DNA of 49,823 nt from VRUE01 sp035557635 (GCA_035557635.1 DATMDR010000027.1:1-49823), one strand, 5' to 3'; positions 6,692 to 16,051 are shown, counted from the stretch's first letter. Notes: generated from the letters alone by a model not told the origin. Numbers and translations: made by a program.

Positions 6692-8632
6692 GTGGCGCCG
6701 GCGGAGGCGAGCAGGGTTTCTGGGGCTGCTCTCTCGTGGTTCCGCGGCCCCGGCCGATGGCTCCTGGGAGGGCTCTCCTTCGGAGCGGTGACGGTCTTCA
6801 CCGTCCTGATCGCGCGTCCGCGGATGCTGACGGGCTTCGCCTCCTACGACGACGAGGGCTACATGCTCGTCGCGCTGCAGTCGTTCGTCGACGGCGGCTC
6901 CCTCTACGAAGAGGTCTTCAGCCAGTACGGCCCCTTCTACTACGAGCTCTGGGGCGCGATCTTCCCGCTCTTTGGCATCCCGGTCGATCTCGATTCCGGC
7001 CGGGTCGTGACCTTGGTCGTCTGGGTCATGGCCAGCCTCGTCCTCGGCCTCGCCACCTTCCGCATGACGGACAGCATCGTGCTCGGAACCGTCGCCCAGA
7101 TGATCGCCTTCGTCGCCCTGATCGTCGCGCCGAACGAGCCGATGCACCCTGGTGGGCTCATATCGCTGCTGCTGGTCCTGATCGTGGCGGCCTCCTGCCT
7201 GGTTCGGGACCGGCCCTCGCTGATCCCGGTCGGACTGCTCGGCGGCCTGCTCGCCGCCCTGACCCTGACCAAGGTGAACGTCGGCGCCTTCGCCATCGCC
7301 GCCGTGGTGCTCCTCTGCGCGGTCAGCTACTCGCCGCTCTCGAAGCGATCGTGGCTGCGCATCCTCGTAGAGGCCGGCTTCGTCGCCCTGCCGGTCGTGC
7401 TGATGGCGAGCGACCTCGGGGAGTTCTGGGCTCGCGGGTACGCGTTCCACGTGACGGTGGCGGCGCTGACGGTCGTGATCGCCCTCAGGGCTCGCGAGGT
7501 GACCCAGCGGGATCCTGGCGAGCTCTGGTGGATCGCCGGCGGGTTCGCTCTCACCGCGGCCATGATCCTCGTTGCCCTGCTGGGCGCCGGCACCGGGATC
7601 GGCGGGCTGTACGACGGCATCGTCGGCCAGCCCCTGAAGCAGGCCGATGCCTTCTCGATCCCGTTTCCGTACTCGGACCGCTTCGTCCTCCTCGATGCGC
7701 TGGCGCTGGCGACCGCGATCGGGTACTGGTTCGCGGCCAGGAACCGCTCGCGCGGCGCCACCCCGTGGCAGCCCCTCCTCTCGGCTTTCAGCATCCTGGT
7801 CGGGATCCAGATCGCGCTCGCGGCGATCGGCAAGACGCTGCCCTTCGACGCGATCGGCACGCCGGGGTACCAGTTCGGCCTTCTCGCCTTCGCCTGGGTA
7901 GCTCTGATCCCCGCGCCTGGCAGCAAGGCCAGCACCGCCTTCGCCCGCGCCCTCCTGCCTCCGCTGGCGGTGATGCAGGCGCTGCACGCGTATCCCGTCG
8001 CTGGCAGCCAGGTGGCCTGGTCGACCTTCCTGCTGATCCCAGTGGGCTTGCTCTGCGTCGCCAACGGCGCTCGTGGCCTGATGGCCGTCGGCAACGATCC
8101 GGAGCGGCGGGTCGCGATCGCGTTGGGCGCGGTCGTCGGAGCGATCCTCGTCCTCTTCGTCGCCGACGCGACGCTGCGACGGCCACTGCGCGACAACCGA
8201 GCGGCCTTCGACGCAGCCACGCGGCTCGACCTGCCTGGCGCCAGGACCGTCCGCCTCACGCCGGAAGAGGTGAGCCTCTACCGTCAGGTCACGTCCTCCA
8301 TCAACACCTACTGCAACGCTTTCCTGACGTTGCCAGGGATGAACAGCTTCTATATCTGGACCACGCAGGAGCCGCCGACCGGCAGCAACGCGACCGCATG
8401 GACCTCGCTCTTCGACGAGGAGCGGCAGCGACGGGTGATCGACGAGACGGGGCGGATCCCCAACCTGTGCCTGCTCGAAAACGAACCGCTCGCCCTCGGC
8501 TGGACGGCGGGAGTGATGCCCGACGGTCCGCTGGTCAGATACCTGAAACAGGGCTTCGAGCCGGTCACCACGATCGGCGACTACCGCCTGCTCAGGCGTG
8601 AAAGGCCGGCGCGGCTCATCGACCTGAGATGA
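6692..8632 (+). CDS. polytopic GT-C-like membrane protein, tandem copy 1
   Basis: A 646-residue membrane protein with about a dozen hydrophobic segments. Near the N-terminus an extracytoplasmic loop reads YDDEGYMLVALQSF, then LYEEVFSQYGPFYYELWG: the Asp-Asp-Glu and 'YGPFYY' pattern typical of GT-C (PMT/ArnT-like) glycosyltransferases that use polyprenyl-phosphate sugars. A soluble C-terminal part (from about residue 500) ends in a GPLVRYLKQGFEPVTTIGDY block. The GTG at 6692 has GAGG six bases upstream; the TTG at 6680 overlapping the previous stop is an alternative. It overlaps its paralogue downstream by an ATGA. The acceptor and donor are unknown. Confidence 0.8.
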   Translation: MAPAEASRVSGAALSWFRGPGRWLLGGLSFGAVTVFTVLIARPRMLTGFASYDDEGYMLVALQSFVDGGSLYEEVFSQYGPFYYELWGAIFPLFGIPVDLDSGRVVTLVVWVMASLVLGLATFRMTDSIVLGTVAQMIAFVALIVAPNEPMHPGGLISLLLVLIVAASCLVRDRPSLIPVGLLGGLLAALTLTKVNVGAFAIAAVVLLCAVSYSPLSKRSWLRILVEAGFVALPVVLMASDLGEFWARGYAFHVTVAALTVVIALRAREVTQRDPGELWWIAGGFALTAAMILVALLGAGTGIGGLYDGIVGQPLKQADAFSIPFPYSDRFVLLDALALATAIGYWFAARNRSRGATPWQPLLSAFSILVGIQIALAAIGKTLPFDAIGTPGYQFGLLAFAWVALIPAPGSKASTAFARALLPPLAVMQALHAYPVAGSQVAWSTFLLIPVGLLCVANGARGLMAVGNDPERRVAIALGAVVGAILVLFVADATLRRPLRDNRAAFDAATRLDLPGARTVRLTPEEVSLYRQVTSSINTYCNAFLTLPGMNSFYIWTTQEPPTGSNATAWTSLFDEERQRRVIDETGRIPNLCLLENEPLALGWTAGVMPDGPLVRYLKQGFEPVTTIGDYRLLRRERPARLIDLR

Positions 8633-10554
8633 GCTCTTTGGAGTTCGTGCGCAGGCAGCGGGAAGAACCGCGGGTGCGGGCCGTGGTCGCGATCGTGGCC
8701 TTCGCCGCAGTGACCGTCGCGACCGTGCTCGTCGCCCGGCCCAGCATGTTCAGCGTCCGCACCCTTCAGGAGGACGAGGGCTACATGCTCACGATCCTCA
8801 AATCCTTCGTCAATCACGGCGGCATGTACGACGACGTGTTCGGTCAGTACGGACCCTTCTACTACGACGTCTGGGGCGGTTTCTTCTCGCTTTTCGGCAT
8901 TCCCCTCATCCCCGACGCCGGGCGCGTCGTAACCCTGGTGGTGTGGGTGCTTACCAGCCTCGCCTTCGGCCTGGTGACGCTGCGGTTGACGCGAAGCCTG
9001 CTGCTCGGCCTTGCCGCGCAGATGGCGGTCTTCAACTCCCTCATTGTCCTCACCAACGAGCCGATGCACCCGGTAGGGCTGATCGCCCTGCTTCTGGCGG
9101 CGCTTTCGGGGGTCGCCTGCTTCGTGCGGAAGCCGATCTCGATCGCAGCTGCGACCGCGCTCGGCGGCGTGGTCGGGGCCCTTCTCCTGGTCAAGGTCAA
9201 CATCGGGATCTTCGCGCTGGCCTCGCTCGCGCTTGCCTGTGTGGTGAGCTATCCGGCCCTCGCCTCGCGTCGCTGGGTGCGGCTTCCAGTCGAGGCCGGC
9301 TTCGTGATCCTGCCGCTGCTGCTGATGACGAGCAAGTTCGGCGAAGCGTGGGCGCGCCACTACGCCGTCCACGTCGCGATCGCGGCACTGGCGGTGGTAA
9401 TCGTGCTGCGGGCTCGGGTGCCGGGGAGGAGGCCGACGGAGGAGCTGTGGTGGATGCTCGCCGGGCTCGCCGGCGTCGGCCTCGCGAGCTGTCTGGCCGT
9501 GATCGGGTCGGGTACCAGCCTCGAGGGGCTCTTCGACGGGGTGATCCAGCAGCCCCTCCGGCAGACCGACTCCTTCATCCTCCCGCTCGCGCAGTCCGGT
9601 CGCACCTGGGCCTTCGACCTGGTTGCCCTGGCCGGCGCCGGGGCTTTCTGGTACGCCTCTCGCGGCGCTCGGCGCGAGTTCAGCAGCGCCTTGGTCGCAG
9701 CCGGCTCGCTGCTCTCGATCCTCGTCGGGGCCGGGCTGGCGCTGACCGTGATCGGGGAGACTGTCCTGTTCGGCAGCACCGACTTCGCAGGCCATCGGAT
9801 GGCCTTTTTGGGATTCGCCTGGGTGGCCTTGGCGCCTGGACCCGGCGACCGCGACCCTGACATCTCGTTCGCCCGCCTGCTCCTGCCCCCGCTGGCCGTG
9901 TTGCAGGCGCTGCATGCCTTCCCGGTCGCCGGCAGCCAGCTGATGCTGGGGACGTTCCTCGCGATCCCGGTTGGCGCGATCTGCGTCGCCAACGGCGTTC
10001 GCGGACTGATCGGGGTGCTCGAGGACGAGCGCGAGCGCCATGCGGCGCTGGCGCTTGGCGCCGTCGCCGGGTCCGCTCTCCTGCTGTTCACCGGCAACGC
10101 TACGCTGCGCGAGCCGTTGCGATCCGCCAGGGCCGCCTACGATGCCAGGGTCCCACTCGACCTGCCGGGCGAGCGCAAGGTCCGGCTTCCCCAGGAAGAG
10201 GTCAACCTCTATCGCGACATCAGCGCGGCGATCGAGCGCAACTGCGGCTCATTCTTGACCCTTCCCGGATTGAATTACTTCTATATCTGGACCGACCAGG
10301 AACCCCCCACCGGCTATAACGCGACCGACTGGATGAACCTTTTCGACGACGCCCATCAGCGCCGCGTGATCGAGGACACCCGTGAGATCCGAGGCCTCTG
10401 CCTGCTGCGGAACGTCGGCCTCGCGGAAGGCTGGTCGCAGGGCCCGATCCCGCCAGGGCCGCTGGTCAGCTACCTGGACCGGGGCTTCCGGCCGCTGGTC
10501 GCGTTCGGCTCCTATGAGCTGCTGCGGCGGGAAGGAGTCGGCTCGGCCCCGTGA
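8629..10554 (+). CDS. polytopic GT-C-like membrane protein, tandem copy 2
   Basis: A 641-residue paralogue of the preceding gene, alike from end to end: QEDEGYMLTILKSFVNHGG and FGQYGPFYYDVWGGFF match the same catalytic-loop positions, the membrane core aligns, and the C-terminal segment has GPLVSYLDRGFRPLVAFGSY. The ATG at 8629 overlaps the previous stop as ATGA. The two presumably add different or successive residues in one glycan, or form a heterodimer; neither can be shown here. The stop overlaps the next GTG start (GTGA), so it is the third cistron of a tightly coupled operon. Confidence 0.8.
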   Translation: MSSLEFVRRQREEPRVRAVVAIVAFAAVTVATVLVARPSMFSVRTLQEDEGYMLTILKSFVNHGGMYDDVFGQYGPFYYDVWGGFFSLFGIPLIPDAGRVVTLVVWVLTSLAFGLVTLRLTRSLLLGLAAQMAVFNSLIVLTNEPMHPVGLIALLLAALSGVACFVRKPISIAAATALGGVVGALLLVKVNIGIFALASLALACVVSYPALASRRWVRLPVEAGFVILPLLLMTSKFGEAWARHYAVHVAIAALAVVIVLRARVPGRRPTEELWWMLAGLAGVGLASCLAVIGSGTSLEGLFDGVIQQPLRQTDSFILPLAQSGRTWAFDLVALAGAGAFWYASRGARREFSSALVAAGSLLSILVGAGLALTVIGETVLFGSTDFAGHRMAFLGFAWVALAPGPGDRDPDISFARLLLPPLAVLQALHAFPVAGSQLMLGTFLAIPVGAICVANGVRGLIGVLEDERERHAALALGAVAGSALLLFTGNATLREPLRSARAAYDARVPLDLPGERKVRLPQEEVNLYRDISAAIERNCGSFLTLPGLNYFYIWTDQEPPTGYNATDWMNLFDDAHQRRVIEDTREIRGLCLLRNVGLAEGWSQGPIPPGPLVSYLDRGFRPLVAFGSYELLRREGVGSAP

Positions 10555-11522
10555 CCACCTGGATCTTCACCCCGGTGTATCGCGATGTCGGCTCCTTCCG
10601 CATCCTGCGCGAGCGCCTGCTCGAGGAGCTCGCGTCCTCGGGCGTCGCCCCGCACGCGGTGCGCTTTGTCGCCATCGACGACACCGCGGGCCAGGACCCG
10701 GAGATCGGGTCGCTGCTCGAGCTCGATGACGTCACCGTGCTGACGCCGCCGTTCAACCTCGGCCACCAGCGGGCGCTGGTCTACGCGCTGCGCAAGACCC
10801 TGCCCCGCATCGGCGACGACGACGCCGTGGTCACCCTCGATGCCGACGGCGAGGACCGACCGGAGGACCTCCCGCGCCTCCTGGCGGCGCTCGACCGGAG
10901 GCCGCGAGGGGAACGTCAGGTCGTGCTCGCCCTGCGCACCAAACGGCGCGAGTCGCTTGCCTTCAAGCTCCTGTACCGCCTTTTCCGCCTGCTCTTCCGC
11001 TCGCTGACCGGGGCCACCGTCCGCTCCGGCAACTTCGCGGCGATGCCCGGCTCGATCGCCAAGCGGGCACTGCTGCACCCGACCTTCGACCTCTCTTACT
11101 CCTCCGCGATCCTCGCCCTCGACCTGCCCGTCGAGTACGTCCCCTGCGAGCGCGGCGAACGCTACGAGGGCCGCTCCAAAATGACCTACGGTCGCCTGGC
11201 GATGCACGGCCTGCGCATGCTGATGCCATTCACCGATCGCATCGCGATCCGCGCCCTCGGCACCTTCGTCTTCTTCGGGATCCTCGGCGCGGCACTGGCC
11301 GTGATCGTGGTCTGCCTGAAGCTTTTCACCGACTCCTCGATCCCGGGCTGGACCAGCTACATCGCGCTCGGCTCCCTGATCGTCTCTCTGGTGGCGCTTG
11401 GCAACTTCGTCAGCCTCTTCGTCCTCTTCTCCCAGACCCGCGCCGTCTCGCTTGCGAACATCGAGGAGCTCGGCGAGCGCGGCCCGTCCGAGCTGGTCGG
11501 TTCGGCGGAGGAGCGGGAATGA
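10551..11522 (+). CDS. GT2 glycosyltransferase with C-terminal membrane segments (DPM1/GtrB-like)
   Basis: A 323-residue family 2 glycosyltransferase. The GT-A half shows WIFTPVYRDVGSF at the N-terminus, FNLGHQRALVYALRKTLP, and the donor-binding motif VTLDADGEDRPEDLPRLL (residues about 95-112). The C-terminal third has two membrane spans (LGTFVFFGILGAALAVIVV and LGSLIVSLVALGNFVSLFVL), as in polyprenyl-phosphate sugar synthases of the GtrB/DPM1 type. Such enzymes make the lipid-phosphate sugar used by GT-C proteins, which fits the two GT-C-like genes just upstream. GTG start at 10551 overlapping the previous stop; its own stop overlaps the next ATG. Confidence 0.88.
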   Translation: MTTWIFTPVYRDVGSFRILRERLLEELASSGVAPHAVRFVAIDDTAGQDPEIGSLLELDDVTVLTPPFNLGHQRALVYALRKTLPRIGDDDAVVTLDADGEDRPEDLPRLLAALDRRPRGERQVVLALRTKRRESLAFKLLYRLFRLLFRSLTGATVRSGNFAAMPGSIAKRALLHPTFDLSYSSAILALDLPVEYVPCERGERYEGRSKMTYGRLAMHGLRMLMPFTDRIAIRALGTFVFFGILGAALAVIVVCLKLFTDSSIPGWTSYIALGSLIVSLVALGNFVSLFVLFSQTRAVSLANIEELGERGPSELVGSAEERE

Positions 11523-12610
11523 GCCGCCTGCTGATCACCGGCGGTGCCGGCTTCGTCGGCTCCAACCTCGCCGTCTCCCTCGCCTCCCGCCACCCCGAGT
11601 GGGAGATCCTCGCTCTCGACAACCTCTACAGGCGCGGGTCGGAGCTGAACCTGCCGCGGTTGGAGCAGGCTGGGGTCGAGTTCGTCAAAGGCGACGTGCG
11701 CGAGCCCGAGGACCTCGCCCGGCTGCCGGAGATCTCGGCGCTGATCGAGTGCTCGGCCGAGCCCTCGGTGATGAGCGGCACCGACGGCGACACGTCCTAC
11801 CTGGTCCACACCAACCTGACCGGGGCCTATAACTGCCTCGAGCTGGCACGGCGCGACGGCGCCTTCGTCGTCTTCCTCTCCACCAGCCGCGTCTACCCGG
11901 TCACGCCACAGCTCTCGCTGGACCTCGTCGAGGCGCCAACCCGCTTCGAGCTCGCCGACGAGCAGGGCGTCGCCGGCGCCTCCGCGGCGGGCATCTCCGA
12001 GAACTTCCCGCTCGAGGGCGCGCGCACGCTCTACGGCGCGACCAAGCTGGCGGCGGAGCTCCTGATCGAGGAGTACCGGGCGGGACAGGGCGTCCCGGCG
12101 GTGATTGACCGCTGCGGGGTGATCGCCGGCCCGTGGCAGATGGGGAAGGTGGACCAGGGGGTCTTCACCCACTGGATGCTCGCCCACGAGTTCGAGCAGC
12201 CGCTTACCTACATCGGCTTCGGCGGCGAGGGCAAGCAGGTGCGCGACCTGCTCCACGTCGAGGACCTGGTCGACCTGGTCGAGCGCCAGCTGCTCGATCC
12301 CGAGAGCTGGGACGGGCGCACCGTGAACGTCGGCGGCGGTCGCGAGTGCAGTCTCTCACTGCAGGAGACGACGGCGATCTGCCGGGATCTGACCGGCAAC
12401 GAGGTTCCGATCGAGCCGGTCGCCGAGACCCGGACGGGGGACGTGCCGATATACATCTCCGATTGCGCCCGGCTCTTCGGGCTTGACGATTGGCGTCCGC
12501 AGCGCGACGCGAGACAGGTTCTGGCCGACATCCAGGAGTGGGTGGCGGCGGATCGGGACCGAATCGCCGCCGCCCTGGAAATCGAGGTCCCCGCAGGGGA
12601 GAAGGAGTAG
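11519..12610 (+). CDS. NAD-dependent nucleotide-sugar epimerase/dehydratase (extended SDR, RfbE-like)
   Basis: A 363-residue extended short-chain dehydrogenase. The NAD-binding GGAGFVGS is at residues 8-15, and the catalytic Tyr172-x-x-x-Lys176 is LYGATK. LIECSAEPSVMSG and FLSTSRVYPVTPQLSLD resemble CDP-paratose 2-epimerase (RfbE)-type proteins. The C-terminal half has the HVEDLVDLV and TVNVGGG segments that contact the nucleotide sugar. It probably epimerises or dehydrates a nucleotide-activated hexose or deoxyhexose for this glycan; the exact sugar is not readable. It overlaps the upstream GT2 by ATGA and is followed nine bases later by a second SDR. Confidence 0.85.
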   Translation: MSRLLITGGAGFVGSNLAVSLASRHPEWEILALDNLYRRGSELNLPRLEQAGVEFVKGDVREPEDLARLPEISALIECSAEPSVMSGTDGDTSYLVHTNLTGAYNCLELARRDGAFVVFLSTSRVYPVTPQLSLDLVEAPTRFELADEQGVAGASAAGISENFPLEGARTLYGATKLAAELLIEEYRAGQGVPAVIDRCGVIAGPWQMGKVDQGVFTHWMLAHEFEQPLTYIGFGGEGKQVRDLLHVEDLVDLVERQLLDPESWDGRTVNVGGGRECSLSLQETTAICRDLTGNEVPIEPVAETRTGDVPIYISDCARLFGLDDWRPQRDARQVLADIQEWVAADRDRIAAALEIEVPAGEKE

Positions 12611-12619
12611 CGAACGAAC

Positions 12620-13693
12620 ATGGCGGTAGCGATCATCACGGGCTCAGGGGGCCTGATCGGCTCGGAGGCGGTCGAGCACTTCGTCGCCGAGGGCTACGAC
12701 GTCGTCGGCATCGAGAACGACATGCGGGCCAGCTTCTTCGGGCCCGAGGCCTCGACCGCGCACGTCACCGAGCGCCTCCTCGACGCCCACCCGGCGTTCC
12801 GCAGCGAAAGCGCCGACATCCGCGATCGCGATGCGGTCGACCGCATCTTCGCCCAGCACGGCACGGCGATCGAGCTGGTGATCCACACCGCCGCCCAGCC
12901 CTCGCACGACTGGGCCGCGAGCGATCCCCAGGTGGACTTCGGGGTCAACGCCAACGGCACCCTCAACCTGCTGGAGGCTGCCCGCGCCCACTGCCCGGAG
13001 GCGACCTTCGTCTTCTGCTCGACCAACAAGGTCTACGGCGACACTCCCAACTTCCTGCCGCTCGAGGATCTGGAGCTGCGCCTGGAGCTGCCCGAGTCGC
13101 ATCGCTACCACCGCGGCATCGACACCTCGATGTCGATCGACAACTGCACGCACTCGCTGTTCGGTGTCTCCAAGGCGGCGGCCGACCTGCTCGTTCAGGA
13201 GTACGGCCGTTACTTCGGAATGCCGACCGTCTGCTTCCGGGGCGGTTGCCTGACCGGGCCCCAGCACGCCGGCGCCAAGCTGCACGGCTTCCTCGCCTAC
13301 CTGATGAAGTGCACCGCCACGGGCACGCCCTACACCGTCTTCGGGTACGGGGGCAAGCAGGTTCGCGACAACATCCACAGCGCCGACCTGATCGCCGCCT
13401 TCGCCGCCTTCCATGCCGCTCCGCGCCCCGCCGCGGTCTACAACATCGGCGGCGGCCGCTTCAGCAACTGCTCGATGCTCGAGGCGATCGAGATCTGCGA
13501 GCGGGTCGCGGGCCGCGAGCTGAGCTGGGAGATGGGCGAGGACGCCCGCATCGGCGACCACCGCTGGTGGATCTCCGACCTCGCCCCGTTCGAAGCCGAC
13601 TACCCCGAGTGGAAGCTGCGCTATGGCGTCGAGGACATCCTGCGCGAGATGTATGAGCAGAACGCGGAGCGCTGGGGCGCGGCGGCGGCGTGA
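12620..13693 (+). CDS. NAD-dependent nucleotide-sugar epimerase (extended SDR) with Phe at the catalytic Tyr position
   Basis: A 357-residue SDR. The cofactor motif is TGSGGLIGS (residues 7-15) and VFCSTNKVYGDTPN is the strand-5 segment. The expected YxxxK reads FGVSK (Phe181, Lys185), so the Tyr general acid/base is Phe. Around it, HSLFGVSKAAADLLVQEYGR and CFRGGCLTGPQHAGAKLHGF look well conserved, not decayed, and from memory this Phe occurs in other members of this subfamily. GKQVRDNIHSADLI and NIGGGRFSNCSMLEAI complete the substrate half. It is related to CDP-tyvelose/paratose epimerases. The start has GAAC spacing after the previous stop; its stop overlaps the next GTG. Confidence 0.84.
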   Translation: MAVAIITGSGGLIGSEAVEHFVAEGYDVVGIENDMRASFFGPEASTAHVTERLLDAHPAFRSESADIRDRDAVDRIFAQHGTAIELVIHTAAQPSHDWAASDPQVDFGVNANGTLNLLEAARAHCPEATFVFCSTNKVYGDTPNFLPLEDLELRLELPESHRYHRGIDTSMSIDNCTHSLFGVSKAAADLLVQEYGRYFGMPTVCFRGGCLTGPQHAGAKLHGFLAYLMKCTATGTPYTVFGYGGKQVRDNIHSADLIAAFAAFHAAPRPAAVYNIGGGRFSNCSMLEAIEICERVAGRELSWEMGEDARIGDHRWWISDLAPFEADYPEWKLRYGVEDILREMYEQNAERWGAAAA

Positions 13694-14448
13694 AGCTCTC
13701 CGTAGTCATACCGGCTCAGAACGAGGAGGGATCGGTCGGGCACACGGTCGAGGGCATCGCCGCTGCCCTGGAGCGCGAGGGAATCGACTACGAGGTCGTC
13801 GTCGTCGACGACGGCAGCGAAGACTCGACCGCCGCCGTGGTGGAGGCGATCGGCGCCGTGAACCCGCGCGTCCGCTGCCACCGCTCCCACTACGAAAAAG
13901 GCTTCGGGATGGCGATCAGGGCGGGGTTCGACGTCTTCGGGGGCGACTCGGTCGTGATCGCGATGGCCGATGCCTCAGACGACCCCGAGGACCTCGTCCG
14001 CTACCACCGGCTGATGGAGGAAGGCTGGGACTGCGCCTTCGGCTCGCGCTTCGTGCCGGGCGCCGTCGTCCACGAGTACCCGCGCCTGAAGCTCGCGATC
14101 AACCGCCTCGCCAACTGGTTCATCAGGGTCCTCTTCCGGCACCGCTACAACGACACCACCAACGCCTTCAAGGGGTACCGGCGCGAGGTGATCGAGACGA
14201 TCCAGCCGCTGCTCTCCAAGCACTTCAACCTGACCGTCGAGATGCCGCTGAAGGCGATCGTCCGCGGTCACAGCTACGCGGTGGTGCCGACCTCCTGGAC
14301 CAACCGGACGAGCGGCGAGGCGAAGCTGGCGATGAAAGAGATGGGCAGCCGCTACCTGTTCATCGTGCTCTACGTCTGGCTCGAGCACACGCTCAGCCGG
14401 GGCGACTACCGAGTCTCGGCCGCGGCACGCGGCGGCGCATCCAGCTGA
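13690..14448 (+). CDS. GT2 glycosyltransferase (DPM1-like)
   Basis: A 252-residue family 2 transferase. It opens with MKLSVVIPAQNEEGSVGHTV, has VVVVDDGSEDSTAAVVEAI (residues about 36-54), and a donor-site motif AMADASDDPEDLVRYHRLM. TNAFKGYRREVIE and ALKAIVRGHSY-like segments match polyprenyl-phosphate mannosyltransferase relatives, although no long membrane domain follows. Start is a GTG overlapping the SDR stop (GTGA). Its last 56 bp (14393-14448) lie antisense to the last codons of the convergent GT2 gene, so the two tails share DNA. It is the last cistron of the 4738-14448 operon. Confidence 0.87.
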   Translation: MKLSVVIPAQNEEGSVGHTVEGIAAALEREGIDYEVVVVDDGSEDSTAAVVEAIGAVNPRVRCHRSHYEKGFGMAIRAGFDVFGGDSVVIAMADASDDPEDLVRYHRLMEEGWDCAFGSRFVPGAVVHEYPRLKLAINRLANWFIRVLFRHRYNDTTNAFKGYRREVIETIQPLLSKHFNLTVEMPLKAIVRGHSYAVVPTSWTNRTSGEAKLAMKEMGSRYLFIVLYVWLEHTLSRGDYRVSAAARGGASS

Positions 14449-16045
14449 CCCGCGAGGTCAGCCGCGGCAGCCCGTTTCTCAGGTTGGGGTTGCCGAAGGG
14501 ATCGACGGCGGCGACCTGCTGCCAGCGGTCGACCAGCTGTTCGAACTCCCAGCGCTTGACCTCGGCGTCGCGAGTCGAGGACTCGTAGTGGTAGAGGACC
14601 AGGTCGGGGTCGTAGACGATGCGGCGGCCGCTTTTGTGGACCTTGAGGCAGTAGTCGACGTCGTTGAAGTTGACCGGCAGCACCGTCGTCAGCCCGCCCA
14701 GCTCTTCGAAGACGTCGCGCCGGGTCATCAGGCAGGCTCCGGTCACGGTAAGGCAGTTGCGGGCGATCAGGACCGCGTTGGCGTAGCCGCGGTAGTCGCC
14801 CGAGTAGCCGCGGTAGATGTGACCCGGGAGGCCGCCCCCGAAGTCGACGCCGACGTGCTGCAGACGGCCGTCGCCCCAGAGCAGCCTGCCTCCGACGGCG
14901 CCGATCCCCTCGCGCTCGGAGTACATCACCATCCGCTCCAGCCAGTTCGGCGTCGTCACCTCGATGTCGTCGTTGAGCAGGAGCAGGTGCTCTCCGCGGC
15001 TGTGGACCGCGCCGAGGTTGATCTTGGCCGAGAAGCTGAAGGGCTCGGCGAACTCGACCAGGCGCAGCCGCTCGCCGGCGATCTCGAGTAGCTGGTCGCG
15101 GACCGCCTGCTCGACCGAGGCGTCGACCACGCAGACGATCTCGTAGTTCTCGTAGGTCGAGGACTCGAGGATGCTCTTCACGCAGTGGACGGCGAGGACG
15201 ACCGGCTCGTAGCGGACCTCGCGCACCTGGCCGGCGGTGGGGATGACGATGCTGACCAGCGGTTCGCTCTCCAGGCGGGGGTTGACGTGGAGGATGCCCG
15301 GGTCCTCGGCGTCCCGCTCGATCTCGGCCGGGAAGCCGGTGCGCTCGCAGTGCGCCTGCACGGCGCGGCGGCCGGCCTCGAAGGCCCACGGCTTCGCCGC
15401 CTCGCCACCGGCGGCAGAGGTGTCGAGGATGCGCCAGTGGTAGAGCACCCTCGGCACGTGGGCCACCGCCCGGGCGCGCTCGGTCACCTTCAGGACAAGG
15501 TCCCAGTCCTGGGAGCCCTCGAACTCCTGGTCGAATCCCCCGACCTCCTCGACCAGGGCGCGGCGGAAGACGCTGAGGTGGCAGGTGTACATCTGCGTCC
15601 GCAGGCGCTCGGGCGACCAGTCGGGCTTGAAGAAGGATTCCGAGTGGCGGAGGCCGGTGCGGTCGACCTTGTCCTCGTCGGTGTAGACGTAGTCCGTCTC
15701 GGGGTTGGCGTCGATCGCCGCGGCGACGTGGAAGAGGGCGTCGGGGTGCAGCATGTCGTCGTGGTCGAGCAGGGCGACGAACTCACCGCGCGCCATCGCC
15801 AGGGCGGCGTTGGAGGCGGCGACGATGCCGGCGTTCTCCTCGCTGAACTGGACCCTGATGCGTGGGTCCTTGGCGCCGGCCGCCTGGAGAATCTCGCGAA
15901 CGTGCGGCTGGCGCGAGCCGTCGTCGACGAGGCAGAGCTCCCACTCGCCGTGGCTCTGGGAGCGGACCGAGCGCAGCATCTGGCGCAGCACGCGGGCCGG
16001 CGTCTCGTAGACGGGGGTGAGGATCGAGAAGCGCGGCGGGGGCAC
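14393..16045 (-). CDS. two-domain GT2 glycosyltransferase
   Basis: A 550-residue protein with two consecutive GT-A domains. Domain 1 (about 1-250) shows FSILTPVYETPARVLRQML, LCLVDDGSRQPHVREIL and the metal-binding LLDHDDMLHPDALFHV. Domain 2 (about 255-540) shows LVSIVIPTAGQVREVRYEP, LLLNDDIEVTTPNWLERMV, and VNFNDVDYCLKVHKSGRRIV, as in rhamnan/O-antigen chain-building enzymes. Two active sites suggest it adds alternating or successive sugars. Upstream on the same strand, six bases away, is a methyltransferase with a coiled coil. The C-terminal 18 codons overlap the opposite-strand GT2 gene. Confidence 0.88.
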   Translation of the reverse strand: MPPPRFSILTPVYETPARVLRQMLRSVRSQSHGEWELCLVDDGSRQPHVREILQAAGAKDPRIRVQFSEENAGIVAASNAALAMARGEFVALLDHDDMLHPDALFHVAAAIDANPETDYVYTDEDKVDRTGLRHSESFFKPDWSPERLRTQMYTCHLSVFRRALVEEVGGFDQEFEGSQDWDLVLKVTERARAVAHVPRVLYHWRILDTSAAGGEAAKPWAFEAGRRAVQAHCERTGFPAEIERDAEDPGILHVNPRLESEPLVSIVIPTAGQVREVRYEPVVLAVHCVKSILESSTYENYEIVCVVDASVEQAVRDQLLEIAGERLRLVEFAEPFSFSAKINLGAVHSRGEHLLLLNDDIEVTTPNWLERMVMYSEREGIGAVGGRLLWGDGRLQHVGVDFGGGLPGHIYRGYSGDYRGYANAVLIARNCLTVTGACLMTRRDVFEELGGLTTVLPVNFNDVDYCLKVHKSGRRIVYDPDLVLYHYESSTRDAEVKRWEFEQLVDRWQQVAAVDPFGNPNLRNGLPRLTSRVSWMRRRVPRPRLGSRPG

Positions 16046-16051
16046 GAGCGC

